Shown here: positions 1-6,635 of the stretch, one piece after another | Position numbering within the stretch: the first letter of the stretch is position 1 | How the letters are laid out: the number at the start of each line of letters is the position of its first letter | Assembly (NCBI GenBank): GCA_030601485.1 | Contig: JAUVTO010000081.1 | Location: 1 to 7,698, forward strand | Direction of reading: 5' to 3' | Origin: Desulfobacterales bacterium | GTDB taxonomy: Bacteria > Desulfobacterota > Desulfobacteria > Desulfobacterales > UBA11574 | DNA length: 7,698 nt | Position numbers and translations under genes: made by a program | The notes under the pieces: model-generated | What the model saw: only the letters and a program-made list of their open reading frames with translations | What the model was told of the DNA's origin: nothing | The model's database searches: none

Positions 1-67
1 AAAAGGCCTATTGGATGAGATCTAATTCTCATTTTTCAGAACTTTCATCATAATTGATATTCATATA

Positions 68-100
68 TAGTGCCTGAACGAAAACCCCGTTCAGGTACTA
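68..100 (+). terminator. Terminator-like hairpin
   Basis: Positions 68-80 pair with 88-100 around a 7-base loop (AAAACCC). The inner 8 bp (73-80 with 88-95) are perfect; then comes one G-T position (72/96), followed by four more pairs. The downstream plus-strand bases are T-rich (TTGTTGATT) but not a clean T run. It may end a plus-strand gene lying left of the window, or the minus-strand phosphatase transcript. The G-T position would be a wobble pair only in plus-strand RNA, which slightly favours the plus direction. Confidence 0.45.
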
Positions 101-188
101 TTGTTGATTGGCAATTGATGATTGTTGATTTAAAAACCAAAATAAAATCCTTCGTGTCTTGTGTCTTGGTGGCAAATATTTCTTGGTT
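100..188. repeat. Low-complexity intergenic repeats
   Basis: ATTGTTGATT occurs twice as a direct repeat (100-109 and 121-130), separated by a related sequence. GTGTCTT occurs twice in tandem (154-160 and 161-167) within a motif reading CTTCGTGTCTTGTGTCTTGG. From memory, the second motif resembles dispersed intergenic repeats of the type CACGAAGACACGAAG seen in many environmental bacterial genomes. That comparison is recollection and was not searched. I see no gene in 1-202. Confidence 0.4.
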
Positions 189-207
189 CCAGCTTGTCCG
201 GGTTAGG
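189..207. repeat. Inverted repeat arm at phosphatase 3' end
   Basis: Positions 192-207 (GCTTGTCCGGGTTAGG) are the exact reverse complement of 688-703. With one mismatch the match extends to 19 bp (189-207 against 688-706). The arm overlaps the phosphatase stop codon, which is TAA on the minus strand at 203-205. The arm carries a CCRG-N5-CCGG core that recurs at the outer ends of both foldback elements. Confidence 0.8.
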
Positions 208-676
208 GTTCAGATAGGAAGTCCATAAGGCCCACAACTGCATCCTCAATATCAAGAAAGCAAAATCGATATGCATCGTACTTAAGCCCGTACGGGTCGG
301 CAATGCCCCGCCTCTTTGAACCATAACGGGCAAAGTGCCTGATTAGCTGAGTTTTGCCTTCTGCTTCCGGAAAGTCGGTCAGAAGCGTATCCTCATGAGA
401 TTTCTCCATTACCAGAATTAAACTGGACCAGGCCACAAGCTCTTTTGACACCGTTTTGGCCCTGTGCCCGGCAAGATCTACACCGAATTCCTCAGCAACG
501 CGTTGTGCCATATAGGTGGCTGAATTTCCTGGAAGTGCAAGCAATCCCGCAGATTCAACTGTAAGTCCCCGGAGCCGCTTTTGATTCACCAACTTAGTGA
601 AAAAGGCCTGGGCAAAAGGACTGCGACAAATATTGCCTATGCATACAAACAGGATATTTGCTGTTTTTATGTCCAT
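203..676 (-). CDS. Low-molecular-weight protein-tyrosine phosphatase
   Basis: This is a cytoplasmic single-domain phosphatase of the LMW-PTP family (Wzb/Etp/arsenate-reductase-like fold), predicted to remove phosphate from phosphotyrosine. The P-loop CIGNICRS (CX5R, S) lies near the N-terminus, with nucleophile Cys12 and Arg18 counted from the ATG at 676. The general-acid Asp is in ADPYG near residue 127, and a VMEKSHEDTL segment typical of the family is also present. Its length of about 157 residues is normal. Two starts are possible: TTG at 682, about 4 bases after an AGGA, or ATG at 676, about 10 bases after it. I chose the ATG. The gene is flanked by a 16-bp inverted repeat and its leader lies in a repeat element, so its promoter is unclear. 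No tyrosine kinase or capsule gene is nearby to identify the substrate. The arsenate-reductase branch cannot be excluded by eye. Confidence 0.92.
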   Translation of the reverse strand: MDIKTANILFVCIGNICRSPFAQAFFTKLVNQKRLRGLTVESAGLLALPGNSATYMAQRVAEEFGVDLAGHRAKTVSKELVAWSSLILVMEKSHEDTLLTDFPEAEGKTQLIRHFARYGSKRRGIADPYGLKYDAYRFCFLDIEDAVVGLMDFLSEP

Positions 677-687
677 GTTCAACGATT

Positions 688-706
688 CCTAACCCGGACA
701 AGCCGG
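688..706. repeat. Inverted repeat arm at phosphatase 5' end
   Basis: CCTAACCCGGACAAGC (688-703) is the exact reverse complement of 192-207. This arm also forms the outer end of foldback copy A and lies just upstream of the phosphatase start. Its minus-strand reading ends in TTAGG, contributing the AGGA that probably serves as the phosphatase ribosome binding site. Confidence 0.8.
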
Positions 707-747
707 AAAAGTTACAAGTGACCTAAAGTTTGAAGTGATCTAAAGCC

Positions 748-803
748 CGCGCAGCGCAGGCGCTCACGCGGCGCAAGCGCCTGCGCTGCGCGTGCGCCGC
801 GTG
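748..803. repeat. GC-rich interlocked inverted repeats inside copy A
   Basis: 46 of these 56 bases are G or C, against AT-rich surroundings. Positions 748-764 are perfectly complementary to 776-792 (17 bp). The whole 11-base loop between them (765-775, CACGCGGCGCA) is perfectly complementary to 793-803, the bases right after the stem. The order is therefore A-B-A'-B', which allows either of two mutually exclusive hairpins, or in principle a pseudoknot or kissing pairing. In copy B the corresponding site holds only about two bases, so this looks like an insertion into, or a deletion from, the shared element. Confidence 0.85.
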
Positions 804-975
804 AAGGAGTCGCTACGCTCCGGCTGTTTATATTAAATTGACAAAATTCCACAACTTTAGTCACTTTAGTTCACTTTAGTCACTTCACACTTGATAAGTT
901 TAGATATTTTTTGACATAAAAACACAAGAAATCAGAGTTTAGGTACTAAAGTGGTTGAGTTGTTGGTTGAGCAAA

Positions 976-1806
976 TCATCCGCTTCCGGTGAGATAATTT
1001 TCACCCAAAGATCCATAGACCACGGGAAGCGAATCCATATCCGGAGGCTTGAATCCAAAGATAGTTCCAAGAAAAACCATCGTAATACCGAAGGTTGCGC
1101 CCCAAAGCACTTCAGGTTCTTCCTGATATTCATGGAGAAAGCAGGGATATTCTTTTGTTTTTAGATCGTTCCCGTTTTTCTGGGATGATTCAATATGTAA
1201 TCGATAACGCGCATAATTGGAAGGGTCCAATAGATTTTTGAGGGGAATATAAACAACCCGCTCCACTTCCCAGTTCGGGAAAAACCGCTTTTGACGTCCG
1301 GTCCAGCAAACCATTGGATAGATCACCTTGCGGAACATGACAAGTTGCTGTGACGGCAGAGGTCCCAGAAACTTCACTCCCAAAGGGTTCAAACGCATTT
1401 CCTCAAAGCCCTCCCGTAAACAGGTGGCAAAAAGGAGCGCCAGACGTCGTGCCTCCTTGTACCGCTTTTTACGCCAGAGTGACCAGTAAGGCCAACGTGA
1501 TAGTGGAGAACCCGGCAGGTATAAAAGTTTTGCAAGATAAAAATCCAGCCCGGAAGAGATACTTCCGCCCGGACAGCAAAGGTCTCCCGGTTGTTTTACC
1601 TTTAAGGATCGTTTCGTTAAAATCAGACAGGGCGTTGGAGAAAATCCTTTTCCTTGGCAATCTGGACCGATCAGAAACAGTACGGAAGATGTGATAGATG
1701 AATCTGTAACCCCTTTCGAAAAAACCATATTATTGTGGTTTCTTTTCTGAAGCGCATACAGTACCTGTTCAATAAAGGATTGAGAGTCTCCCAAAGAATT
1801 TTGCAT
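976..1806 (-). CDS. Nudix hydrolase, CoA pyrophosphatase (NudL)-like
   Basis: A 276-residue Nudix protein, probably cleaving a nucleoside diphosphate-linked substrate; the coenzyme A pyrophosphatase branch is the best guess. The family pattern is visible as KQPGDLCCPGGS (residues 71-82), the helix REGFEEMRL (131-139) with metal-binding Glu132, Glu135 and Glu136, and the late WGATFGIT (235-242), which matches the WGATAGI signature of CoA-type Nudix proteins. Two oddities stand out. About 50 residues separate the GG from the REGFEE helix, where I would expect about 15, with a basic, Trp-rich insert (LSRWPYWSLWRKKRYKEARR). The usual Gly of REUXEEXGU is Arg138. The start ATG has only a weak G-rich upstream stretch (GGGGG). 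It diverges from the M20 gene. Substrate assignment is uncertain. Confidence 0.8.
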   Translation of the reverse strand: MQNSLGDSQSFIEQVLYALQKRNHNNMVFSKGVTDSSITSSVLFLIGPDCQGKGFSPTPCLILTKRSLKVKQPGDLCCPGGSISSGLDFYLAKLLYLPGSPLSRWPYWSLWRKKRYKEARRLALLFATCLREGFEEMRLNPLGVKFLGPLPSQQLVMFRKVIYPMVCWTGRQKRFFPNWEVERVVYIPLKNLLDPSNYARYRLHIESSQKNGNDLKTKEYPCFLHEYQEEPEVLWGATFGITMVFLGTIFGFKPPDMDSLPVVYGSLGENYLTGSG

Positions 1807-1972
1807 CTAATCTAACCCCCAAAAGATTATATTGAGAAATTACCTTCTAAACCATTCCTTCATTAGCCATATACAACTAAACATATATCATTACCCGTTT
1901 ATCTAATTCATCATTGAACTTTTTGCAAGTTTGCGTTAAGTCGCACTTTAAAAAAGATAAAGGAGGTATGAG
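1807..1972. promoter_or_regulatory. Divergent intergenic region, Nudix/M20
   Basis: This AT-rich gap separates two divergently transcribed genes, so it should hold the promoter of the M20 gene and probably that of the Nudix gene. I see no convincing -35/-10 pair: TTGAAC at 1915-1920 lacks a good -10 at the right spacing. The only clear signal is the ribosome binding site at 1961-1966. Confidence 0.4.
1961..1966 (+). promoter_or_regulatory. Ribosome binding site of M20 gene
   Basis: AGGAGG lies 6 bases before the ATG at 1973. This is the strongest Shine-Dalgarno sequence in the window and it fixes the start. Another ATG at 1968 is out of frame and too close to the site. Confidence 0.85.
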
Positions 1973-3151
1973 ATGCATGGAAAACTGTCTGATGACTTTT
2001 ACAATTGGCTTGTGGAGTTGCGTCGCTGGTTTCACCGGTTTCCGGAGCCGGCTTACAAGGAAGAGAAGACCTCCGCCAAAATTCGCGAAGTGCTTGAAGG
2101 GTTTAATGTTCCTTTCCAAGCAGGCGTGGGAGGGACCGGTGTTGTAGCAAAGGTCAGCGCAAGTCAACCCGGACCTTTGGTGGCCTTTCGAGCGGATATG
2201 GATGGCCTTCCTCTGGAGGAACGGAATGATATCCCATACAAATCGCAGCATCAAGGATTCATGCACGCCTGCGGTCATGACGGGCATACGACCATTGCTC
2301 TCGGTGTGATACGATGGCTCATGGAAAACGGATGGTATCAGAACGGTTCCGGTGAAATCCTCTTTATTTTCCAACCTGCTGAAGAAGGAGGAGCCGGCGC
2401 CAGGGCCATGCTGGATACCGGCATTTTCGACTCGGAACCGGTGGAGGCAGCTTTTGCCGGGCATATGTATCCCGAATTTGCTGTGGGACATATCGGAATA
2501 GCTCCTGAAATCAGTAATGCAGCTGCGGATACACTTTTTTTTCGATTAAAAGGCAAAGGCGGCCACGGTGCTCATCCGCATCATTGCAAAGACCCCATTG
2601 TTGCGGGAGCCCATCTTGTTACACAACTACAGTTTCTTATCAGCCGGGAGGTTCCACCCCTTGAAAGCGCAGTCCTGACCATCGGCCGTTTTCAGGCCGG
2701 AACCGCTTCAAATATCATACCGGAAGACGCCGTACTTGAAGGAACCCTCAGAACCCTGCAGCCGGACATTCGCAAACAAATCCTAAAACGCCTTGAAGAA
2801 CTGGTCAAAGGTGTGGCTCAATCTTGCGGCATCCAGGCAACGCTTGAAGTTAAAAAGGGGTATCCCGTGCTAATCAATGATTCTGAGCTGGTTAAGCACA
2901 CCGTTGCCTGCGCCGGAGAAGTTCTGGGGGCTGACAAAGTCCACAGCGGACTCCCCAGGATGGGGGCCGAGGATTTTGCCTACTTTTGCCAAAAATGGGG
3001 CGGGGTAATGGTAGGACTGGGATGCCACGATCCCATCAAAGGCTTTCAGTACGGTCTCCATTCTCCCTATTTCGATATTGACGAAAGGGCTCTGGAAGTA
3101 GGAACCCGGCTTTTCGCACATGTTCTTACTCAATATCTGACAAATTCGTAA
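1973..3151 (+). CDS. M20D family amidohydrolase / N-acyl-amino acid deacylase
   Basis: A 392-residue cytoplasmic metallopeptidase-like hydrolase of the hippurate hydrolase / IAA-amino acid hydrolase / N-acetyl-diaminopimelate deacetylase group (M20D). It should cleave an amide bond of an N-acyl amino acid. It opens with the family-typical LRRWFHRFPEPAYKEEKT. Metal-site residues are visible: Cys100 and His102 in MHACGHDGHT, Glu137 and Glu138 in QPAEEGGAGA, His164 in GHMYPE, and His363 in GLHSPYFDID. The dimerisation (lid) domain spans about residues 180-295 and contains GKGGHGAHPHH. The length is normal for the family and no signal peptide is seen. The gene diverges from the Nudix gene and converges with the enolase-family gene across foldback copy B. 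The acyl group and amino acid preferred cannot be read from the sequence. Confidence 0.93.
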   Translation: MHGKLSDDFYNWLVELRRWFHRFPEPAYKEEKTSAKIREVLEGFNVPFQAGVGGTGVVAKVSASQPGPLVAFRADMDGLPLEERNDIPYKSQHQGFMHACGHDGHTTIALGVIRWLMENGWYQNGSGEILFIFQPAEEGGAGARAMLDTGIFDSEPVEAAFAGHMYPEFAVGHIGIAPEISNAAADTLFFRLKGKGGHGAHPHHCKDPIVAGAHLVTQLQFLISREVPPLESAVLTIGRFQAGTASNIIPEDAVLEGTLRTLQPDIRKQILKRLEELVKGVAQSCGIQATLEVKKGYPVLINDSELVKHTVACAGEVLGADKVHSGLPRMGAEDFAYFCQKWGGVMVGLGCHDPIKGFQYGLHSPYFDIDERALEVGTRLFAHVLTQYLTNS

Positions 3152-3228
3152 AAAGTCGAATTTATTACGGTTTAGTTCTTTAGTTATAATTTTTTTGCTT
3201 TTTATTACAATAAAATGCTTAGCCAATT

Positions 3229-3369
3229 AAGTGTGAAGTGACTAAAGTGATCTAAAGTGACTAAAGTTAAGGAATACTGCCAATTTGTATAAAAGCCGGA
3301 GCGTAGCGACTCCTTAACTTTAGCTCACTTCAAACTTTAGCTCACTTCAAACTTTTCCGGTTCATCCGG
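3229..3369. repeat. Foldback (MITE-like) repeat element, copy B
   Basis: This is the inverted partner of 688-892. Its left arm (3229-3268) and right arm (3316-3354) are imperfect inverted repeats built of GAAGTGA-CTAAAGT-like units. The right arm contains a perfect 17-bp tandem repeat (AACTTTAGCTCACTTCA at 3316-3332 and 3333-3349). The core GGAGCGTAGCGACTCC (3298-3313) is shared exactly with copy A. The right end has CCGG-N5-CCGG (3357-3369). The element sits between two convergent genes, ending 8 bases short of the enolase-family stop codon, so its foldback could act as a two-way transcription terminator. No classical terminator was seen after the M20 gene; only a weak AT hairpin occurs around 3197-3218. 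Confidence 0.85.
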
Positions 3370-3377
3370 CCTATTGG

Positions 3378-4529
3378 TCAGGGTCTTGAAACCGTTACGG
3401 TGTTGAAACCTTCGGACAACCACGCCAGATTTTTACCGCCCACTTCTATACCCAGTCCCGGACCATTCAAAGGATCGGCTTCACCCCCCGGACCCATTGA
3501 CACATCTTCGACTGTAACATTTTTTTCCAGCAAAAATTCATCATATGAACCGTCACAGTATACGGCATCACTGCATAGAAGGCATAAAATCCTGCCGGCG
3601 GCCGAAAGAATGCCTGACTCACCTAAGTGGCATCCGATCTGGAAAGAAATTCCGTTGCACCTTAAATATTCGACAATCTTCAATGAATTTCTGAACCCTC
3701 CGCATTTGGACAATCTTACGTTGATCATCTTATAGTAGCCCTCTCCGGCAATCTTTTTCATATCATCCAAAGAACATGCCGACTCATCGGCCATCAGGAC
3801 AACACCGGCTTTTTGCATAAGGTCGGCAAAATCGGCGGTTTCCGGGTCGTTCGGCCTCATAGGCTGTTCAATAACTTTAATCCCGTAGTTGTTTATCAAA
3901 GATACGTGCTTTAATGCCAGATCATAATTCCAGACACAGTTTATATCAATTTTAAGATCGCAATCCTTTCCGAACACCTTGCGGACAGTTTCGAGGATTT
4001 CTTTGTTTTGGGATAAATTTTTACCCAGTTTCAGTTTCAGCTTTTTCACTTTCATTTTTTTGATCAGCCGACATATCTCAACAATTCTTTTTTTGCCGGC
4101 GAGCGGAAGTGCAGAGCCGTAGTAAACTTTGTTTGTTATAAAATCTTTGGGAAAATAGTCTATGATGTTTCTGCCCTGGCTTTTGCCCAAAGCATCCAGC
4201 AGCGCTGTTTCCAGGGCACAAATAGCAGCATTGTGAGCTTTTCCATGGAAAAGACCGTCAACAAAATTCCATATCTGGGAAACGTCGTTCAACTCCCATG
4301 GGAAATTATCCAGGTTAATAAAACGGTATATACTTCGAGCTGCGCTTTCCTGAGACTCTCCGGTTACAAAAGACCTTGGGGCACCTTCACCATATCCACT
4401 GATTTCACCCTGTTCCGCAACCACTTGGACAATGATGTTTTTGACTGAATATCTTTTTCTCAGGGAGTGAGAAAACTCGGATGAAAACGGGAGTAAAACC
4501 GGATATACACTTATGTGGTCTATTCGCAT
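3378..4529 (-). CDS. Enolase-superfamily enzyme (muconate cycloisomerase/epimerase type)
   Basis: A 383-residue (beta/alpha)7-beta barrel enzyme of the MR/MLE group. Such enzymes abstract the proton alpha to a carboxylate and stabilise the enolate on Mg2+. The N-terminal capping domain (about 1-125) includes GEGAPRSFVTGE. The catalytic KxK is at Lys165/Lys167 (KLKLG). Metal ligands are Asp195 (DIN), Glu221 (IEQP) and Asp248 (ADES), and the opposite catalytic Lys275 is in SKCGG. This layout fits the muconate-lactonising subgroup, which includes dipeptide epimerases, o-succinylbenzoate synthases and N-acyl-amino acid racemases. The C-terminal CDGSYDEFLLE replaces the DxD region used by dipeptide epimerases, so I do not assign a substrate. 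The gene lies 42 bases downstream of the histidine kinase gene, probably in one operon. AAGGA 8 bases before the ATG supports the start. Confidence 0.88.
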   Translation of the reverse strand: MRIDHISVYPVLLPFSSEFSHSLRKRYSVKNIIVQVVAEQGEISGYGEGAPRSFVTGESQESAARSIYRFINLDNFPWELNDVSQIWNFVDGLFHGKAHNAAICALETALLDALGKSQGRNIIDYFPKDFITNKVYYGSALPLAGKKRIVEICRLIKKMKVKKLKLKLGKNLSQNKEILETVRKVFGKDCDLKIDINCVWNYDLALKHVSLINNYGIKVIEQPMRPNDPETADFADLMQKAGVVLMADESACSLDDMKKIAGEGYYKMINVRLSKCGGFRNSLKIVEYLRCNGISFQIGCHLGESGILSAAGRILCLLCSDAVYCDGSYDEFLLEKNVTVEDVSMGPGGEADPLNGPGLGIEVGGKNLAWLSEGFNTVTVSRP

Positions 4530-4537
4530 ATAATCTG

Positions 4538-4542
4538 TCCTT
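4538..4542 (-). promoter_or_regulatory. Ribosome binding site of enolase-family gene
   Basis: The minus-strand AAGGA ends 8 bases before the ATG at 4529. It falls in the 42-base gap after the kinase stop codon, as expected for translation from a shared transcript. Confidence 0.6.
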
Positions 4543-4571
4543 ATATCAACTTGCTGGGCAATGAGGAATGA

Positions 4572-6545
4572 TCAGCGGGGAGTGTTCGGCAGGTTTAAGG
4601 TAAAGATTGTTCCCCCATTTATATCGTTTCTTACTTGAATAATCCCGCCATGATCTTGAACATTTTGATGGGCAACAAACAATCCAAGACCGGTACCACT
4701 GTGCATTTTACTCTTATGCTTGGTCGTAAAATAGGGATCAAACACCTTGTCAATATGAGAAAGTGGAATTCCGGGGCCGTTGTCTTTAATCTCAATGCTA
4801 ACTGTGGCCTGTTTTTCCTTTTCGGTACAATTTAGTGTAATTAATTCGATCTTCCCTCCCTCAGGAGTAAAATCGACTGCATTTGAAAGGATATTTAAAA
4901 TAACCTGTTTCATTTTTTCAGAATCCATCCAGACTTGCCCGATATCAGGATCAAATTGACGGGAAACATTAATCTTTTTGGCATTACTTTTTGGTGAAAT
5001 CAGAAGAATCATTGAATCAATCAATCCATGCAGATCATTTAACTCCATGTGCGATTCTTTTGTGTTAACCAGGTCCAGAAGTTCTGTAATAAGATTATTT
5101 ATCCGGCGTGTCTCTTCCATAGCAATCTTATGAAAGTTATTACGGAATTCTTCATCGTGATATTTCTGCGGCATCATCTGGATAAAAGTCCCTATGGCTG
5201 TCAATGGATTTTTGATCTCATGGGCCAGTCTTGCCGCCAGATTTCCTAAAAAGGAGAATTTTTCGGACCGGCTCAAGAGGGCATGTGATTGCTTGAGTTC
5301 TTCCATCTGTTCCTGAAGCCTGCTGTAAAGTTTCGCGTTTTCTATGGCGATAGCGATCTGAGGTGCAAAAACTTCCAGTGTTTCTCGAGTTTCTTTGGGC
5401 ACCTCCTTTCCATCAACCTCATCCGTGGCAATAATACCGATCACCTTGGAGCGAGTGATAAGAGGGATTACATACACCGAAGTCGGTTTGCCGTGGGTCA
5501 ACATAATGTTTTCTTTTCTAAGGGTTGAGCTTTTTACCTCAGGCACATATTCCGGCCGTCCGGTGTTGGTTACCCTGACAAGAATATTGCTCAAACGGTT
5601 TAAAGAAACCTTGTAATTTTTGATGGCCTCGGGTATTTCACCATCAACACTAATACCGTGAATGTATTCAAGAAACCCTTTGTCTTCATTAACGAGCATA
5701 ATTACGGCTCGGTTGATTCGGCATACGTTGGACAGAAGGTTCATGATTACGGCAAGGAGTTGTTCCAGGTCCAGCAAAGACAGGATTGCCTTGCCGGTTT
5801 CCTGTATGGCTTCAAGTTGTTTGATTCTTTTGTTAAGCTCTATATTCAGGAGGTTGACTTCCTCGTATTTTTGTTCGATGACCGCTTTATCTTCTTCCAT
5901 TTCCGTTATGGTTTCCATAAGAACCGATTTTGAGGTGAAAAACCGTGAAAAAATCTCATGAAATCTGTTTTTGAAAGGCCATTTAATATGGTATTCACAG
6001 TATGAATTTCCATCAAAGTAACAACATGTTTCTTTAATAACTGCGGGAGCTCCTTCCCATATCAGCGGTAATGAAGCGTAAACACCTTGATTATACAGGC
6101 ATATATTTTTTGTTACATCCATTTTAGAATCCCAGTATAAACGGACAATCGCTTCATTTTTTTTAAGTTCAACAAGCTCAACTCTCTTGTTTCTATTCCA
6201 GCGGTCATTTACTTTCTGGCCATGCTTGAGCGCTTTTCTAACAGACCAAAATGCCTTGAATACAATACGCTGAGCGTAACCCAGAGAAATGTTTTCTGTA
6301 GCATACCTGCCGATTTTATAAGCCGCCTTTTCATCATTAAGGATCGATGCCGCTCTTTCGTATAACTTTGAAATAACGCTGCAGGAAATCCAACTGTTGG
6401 GATCTCTTAAAAAACTTTCAGGATCCTGGAGAGCATCGATTTCAGGATCAAGATTCTCCAAAAGAGCACTGCGGTCGCCGTCATTATATTTTTTGACATA
6501 ATCAAGGATTGCTCTGGAATTTATGCAGCTCGTTTCCTTTTCCAT
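4572..6545 (-). CDS. Soluble sensor histidine kinase, V4R-like + GAF
   Basis: A 657-residue histidine kinase with no membrane segment, so it should sense a cytoplasmic signal. Residues about 50-190 look like a V4R-related small-molecule-binding domain ending in ETCCYFDGNSYCEYHIKW, with Cys174, Cys175 and Cys183. A likely coiled coil follows (about 210-245), then a GAF domain (about 245-405) ending in the usual PQIAIAIENAKLYSRLQEQ, and a second coiled coil. The transmitter is complete: phospho-accepting His442 in the H-box AHEIKNPLTAIG, N-box NILSNAVDF (Asn551, Asn555), G1 DNGPGIP (588-594), F-box VFDPYFTTK (601-609), G2 GTGLGL (617-622) and G3 GGTIFTLNLP near the end. No receiver domain or response-regulator gene is present in the window. 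It lies 90 bases after the radical SAM stop codon and 42 bases before the enolase-family start. No good Shine-Dalgarno precedes the ATG. The kinase call is firm; the V4R call is moderate. Confidence 0.93.
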   Translation of the reverse strand: MEKETSCINSRAILDYVKKYNDGDRSALLENLDPEIDALQDPESFLRDPNSWISCSVISKLYERAASILNDEKAAYKIGRYATENISLGYAQRIVFKAFWSVRKALKHGQKVNDRWNRNKRVELVELKKNEAIVRLYWDSKMDVTKNICLYNQGVYASLPLIWEGAPAVIKETCCYFDGNSYCEYHIKWPFKNRFHEIFSRFFTSKSVLMETITEMEEDKAVIEQKYEEVNLLNIELNKRIKQLEAIQETGKAILSLLDLEQLLAVIMNLLSNVCRINRAVIMLVNEDKGFLEYIHGISVDGEIPEAIKNYKVSLNRLSNILVRVTNTGRPEYVPEVKSSTLRKENIMLTHGKPTSVYVIPLITRSKVIGIIATDEVDGKEVPKETRETLEVFAPQIAIAIENAKLYSRLQEQMEELKQSHALLSRSEKFSFLGNLAARLAHEIKNPLTAIGTFIQMMPQKYHDEEFRNNFHKIAMEETRRINNLITELLDLVNTKESHMELNDLHGLIDSMILLISPKSNAKKINVSRQFDPDIGQVWMDSEKMKQVILNILSNAVDFTPEGGKIELITLNCTEKEKQATVSIEIKDNGPGIPLSHIDKVFDPYFTTKHKSKMHSGTGLGLFVAHQNVQDHGGIIQVRNDINGGTIFTLNLPNTPR

Positions 6546-6635
6546 TTTATTAGCCGTTGTTATGAGTCAAAAACTTAGTGGGTTTGCTCCCGCCCCAAGG
6601 ATAATAGGGATCGGGAATCAACGCTTCGCCAGAAT

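Larger units (their letters stand above)
688..892. repeat. Foldback (MITE-like) repeat element, copy A
   Basis: This non-coding element is homologous to 3229-3369 in the opposite orientation. The arm 853-892 matches 3229-3268 at 39 of 40 positions as reverse complement. The core 804-825 matches 3294-3315 at all 22 bases and contains GGAGTCGCTACGCTCC. The other arm (about 690-746) matches the 3316-3369 side. The arms are built of short repeats related to TCACTTTAGT, tandem at 861-880, and fold back on each other. Copy A carries an extra 56-bp GC-rich insert (748-803) that copy B lacks. No transposase or clear target duplication is visible. The element occupies most of the gap upstream of the phosphatase. 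The remaining 893-975 is AT-rich with nothing recognisable. Confidence 0.85.

Noticed and set aside
838..866. TTGACA at 838-843 inside copy A as a plus-strand promoter
   Set aside because: There is no -10 hexamer at the proper spacing and no plus-strand gene downstream.
853..892. Tandem TCACTTTAGT-like units suggesting a CRISPR or satellite array
   Set aside because: The units are about 10-17 bp, have no spacers of constant length, and belong to the arms of a foldback element.
911..945. TTGACA at 911-916 as a -35 box
   Set aside because: No acceptable -10 lies at 16-18 bases spacing, and no plus-strand gene follows; downstream is the Nudix gene on the minus strand.
1350..1694. Plus-strand open frame of 114 codons opposite the Nudix gene
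   Set aside because: It is antisense to a well-supported Nudix gene, has no recognisable motif, and looks like a shadow frame.
976..1806. Nudix gene as a pseudogene because of its altered box
   Set aside because: The frame is intact, the metal-binding Glu residues are kept and the WGATFGIT signature is present, so divergence is more likely than decay.
1877..2491. Minus-strand open frame of 204 codons over the M20 gene
   Set aside because: It overlaps the 5' half of a clear M20 coding region with all metal-site motifs, and its product has no family features.
5..3377. GGCCTATTGG at 5-14 and again at 3368-3377 as a target duplication or third element end
   Set aside because: Only 10 bases match, and flanking sequence at 1-60 shows no other similarity to the element, so chance is a fair explanation.
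6546..6635. Terminator or promoter between the radical SAM and kinase genes
   Set aside because: I found G-rich and C-rich patches but no stable hairpin with a T run and no convincing promoter, so co-transcription remains the simpler reading.
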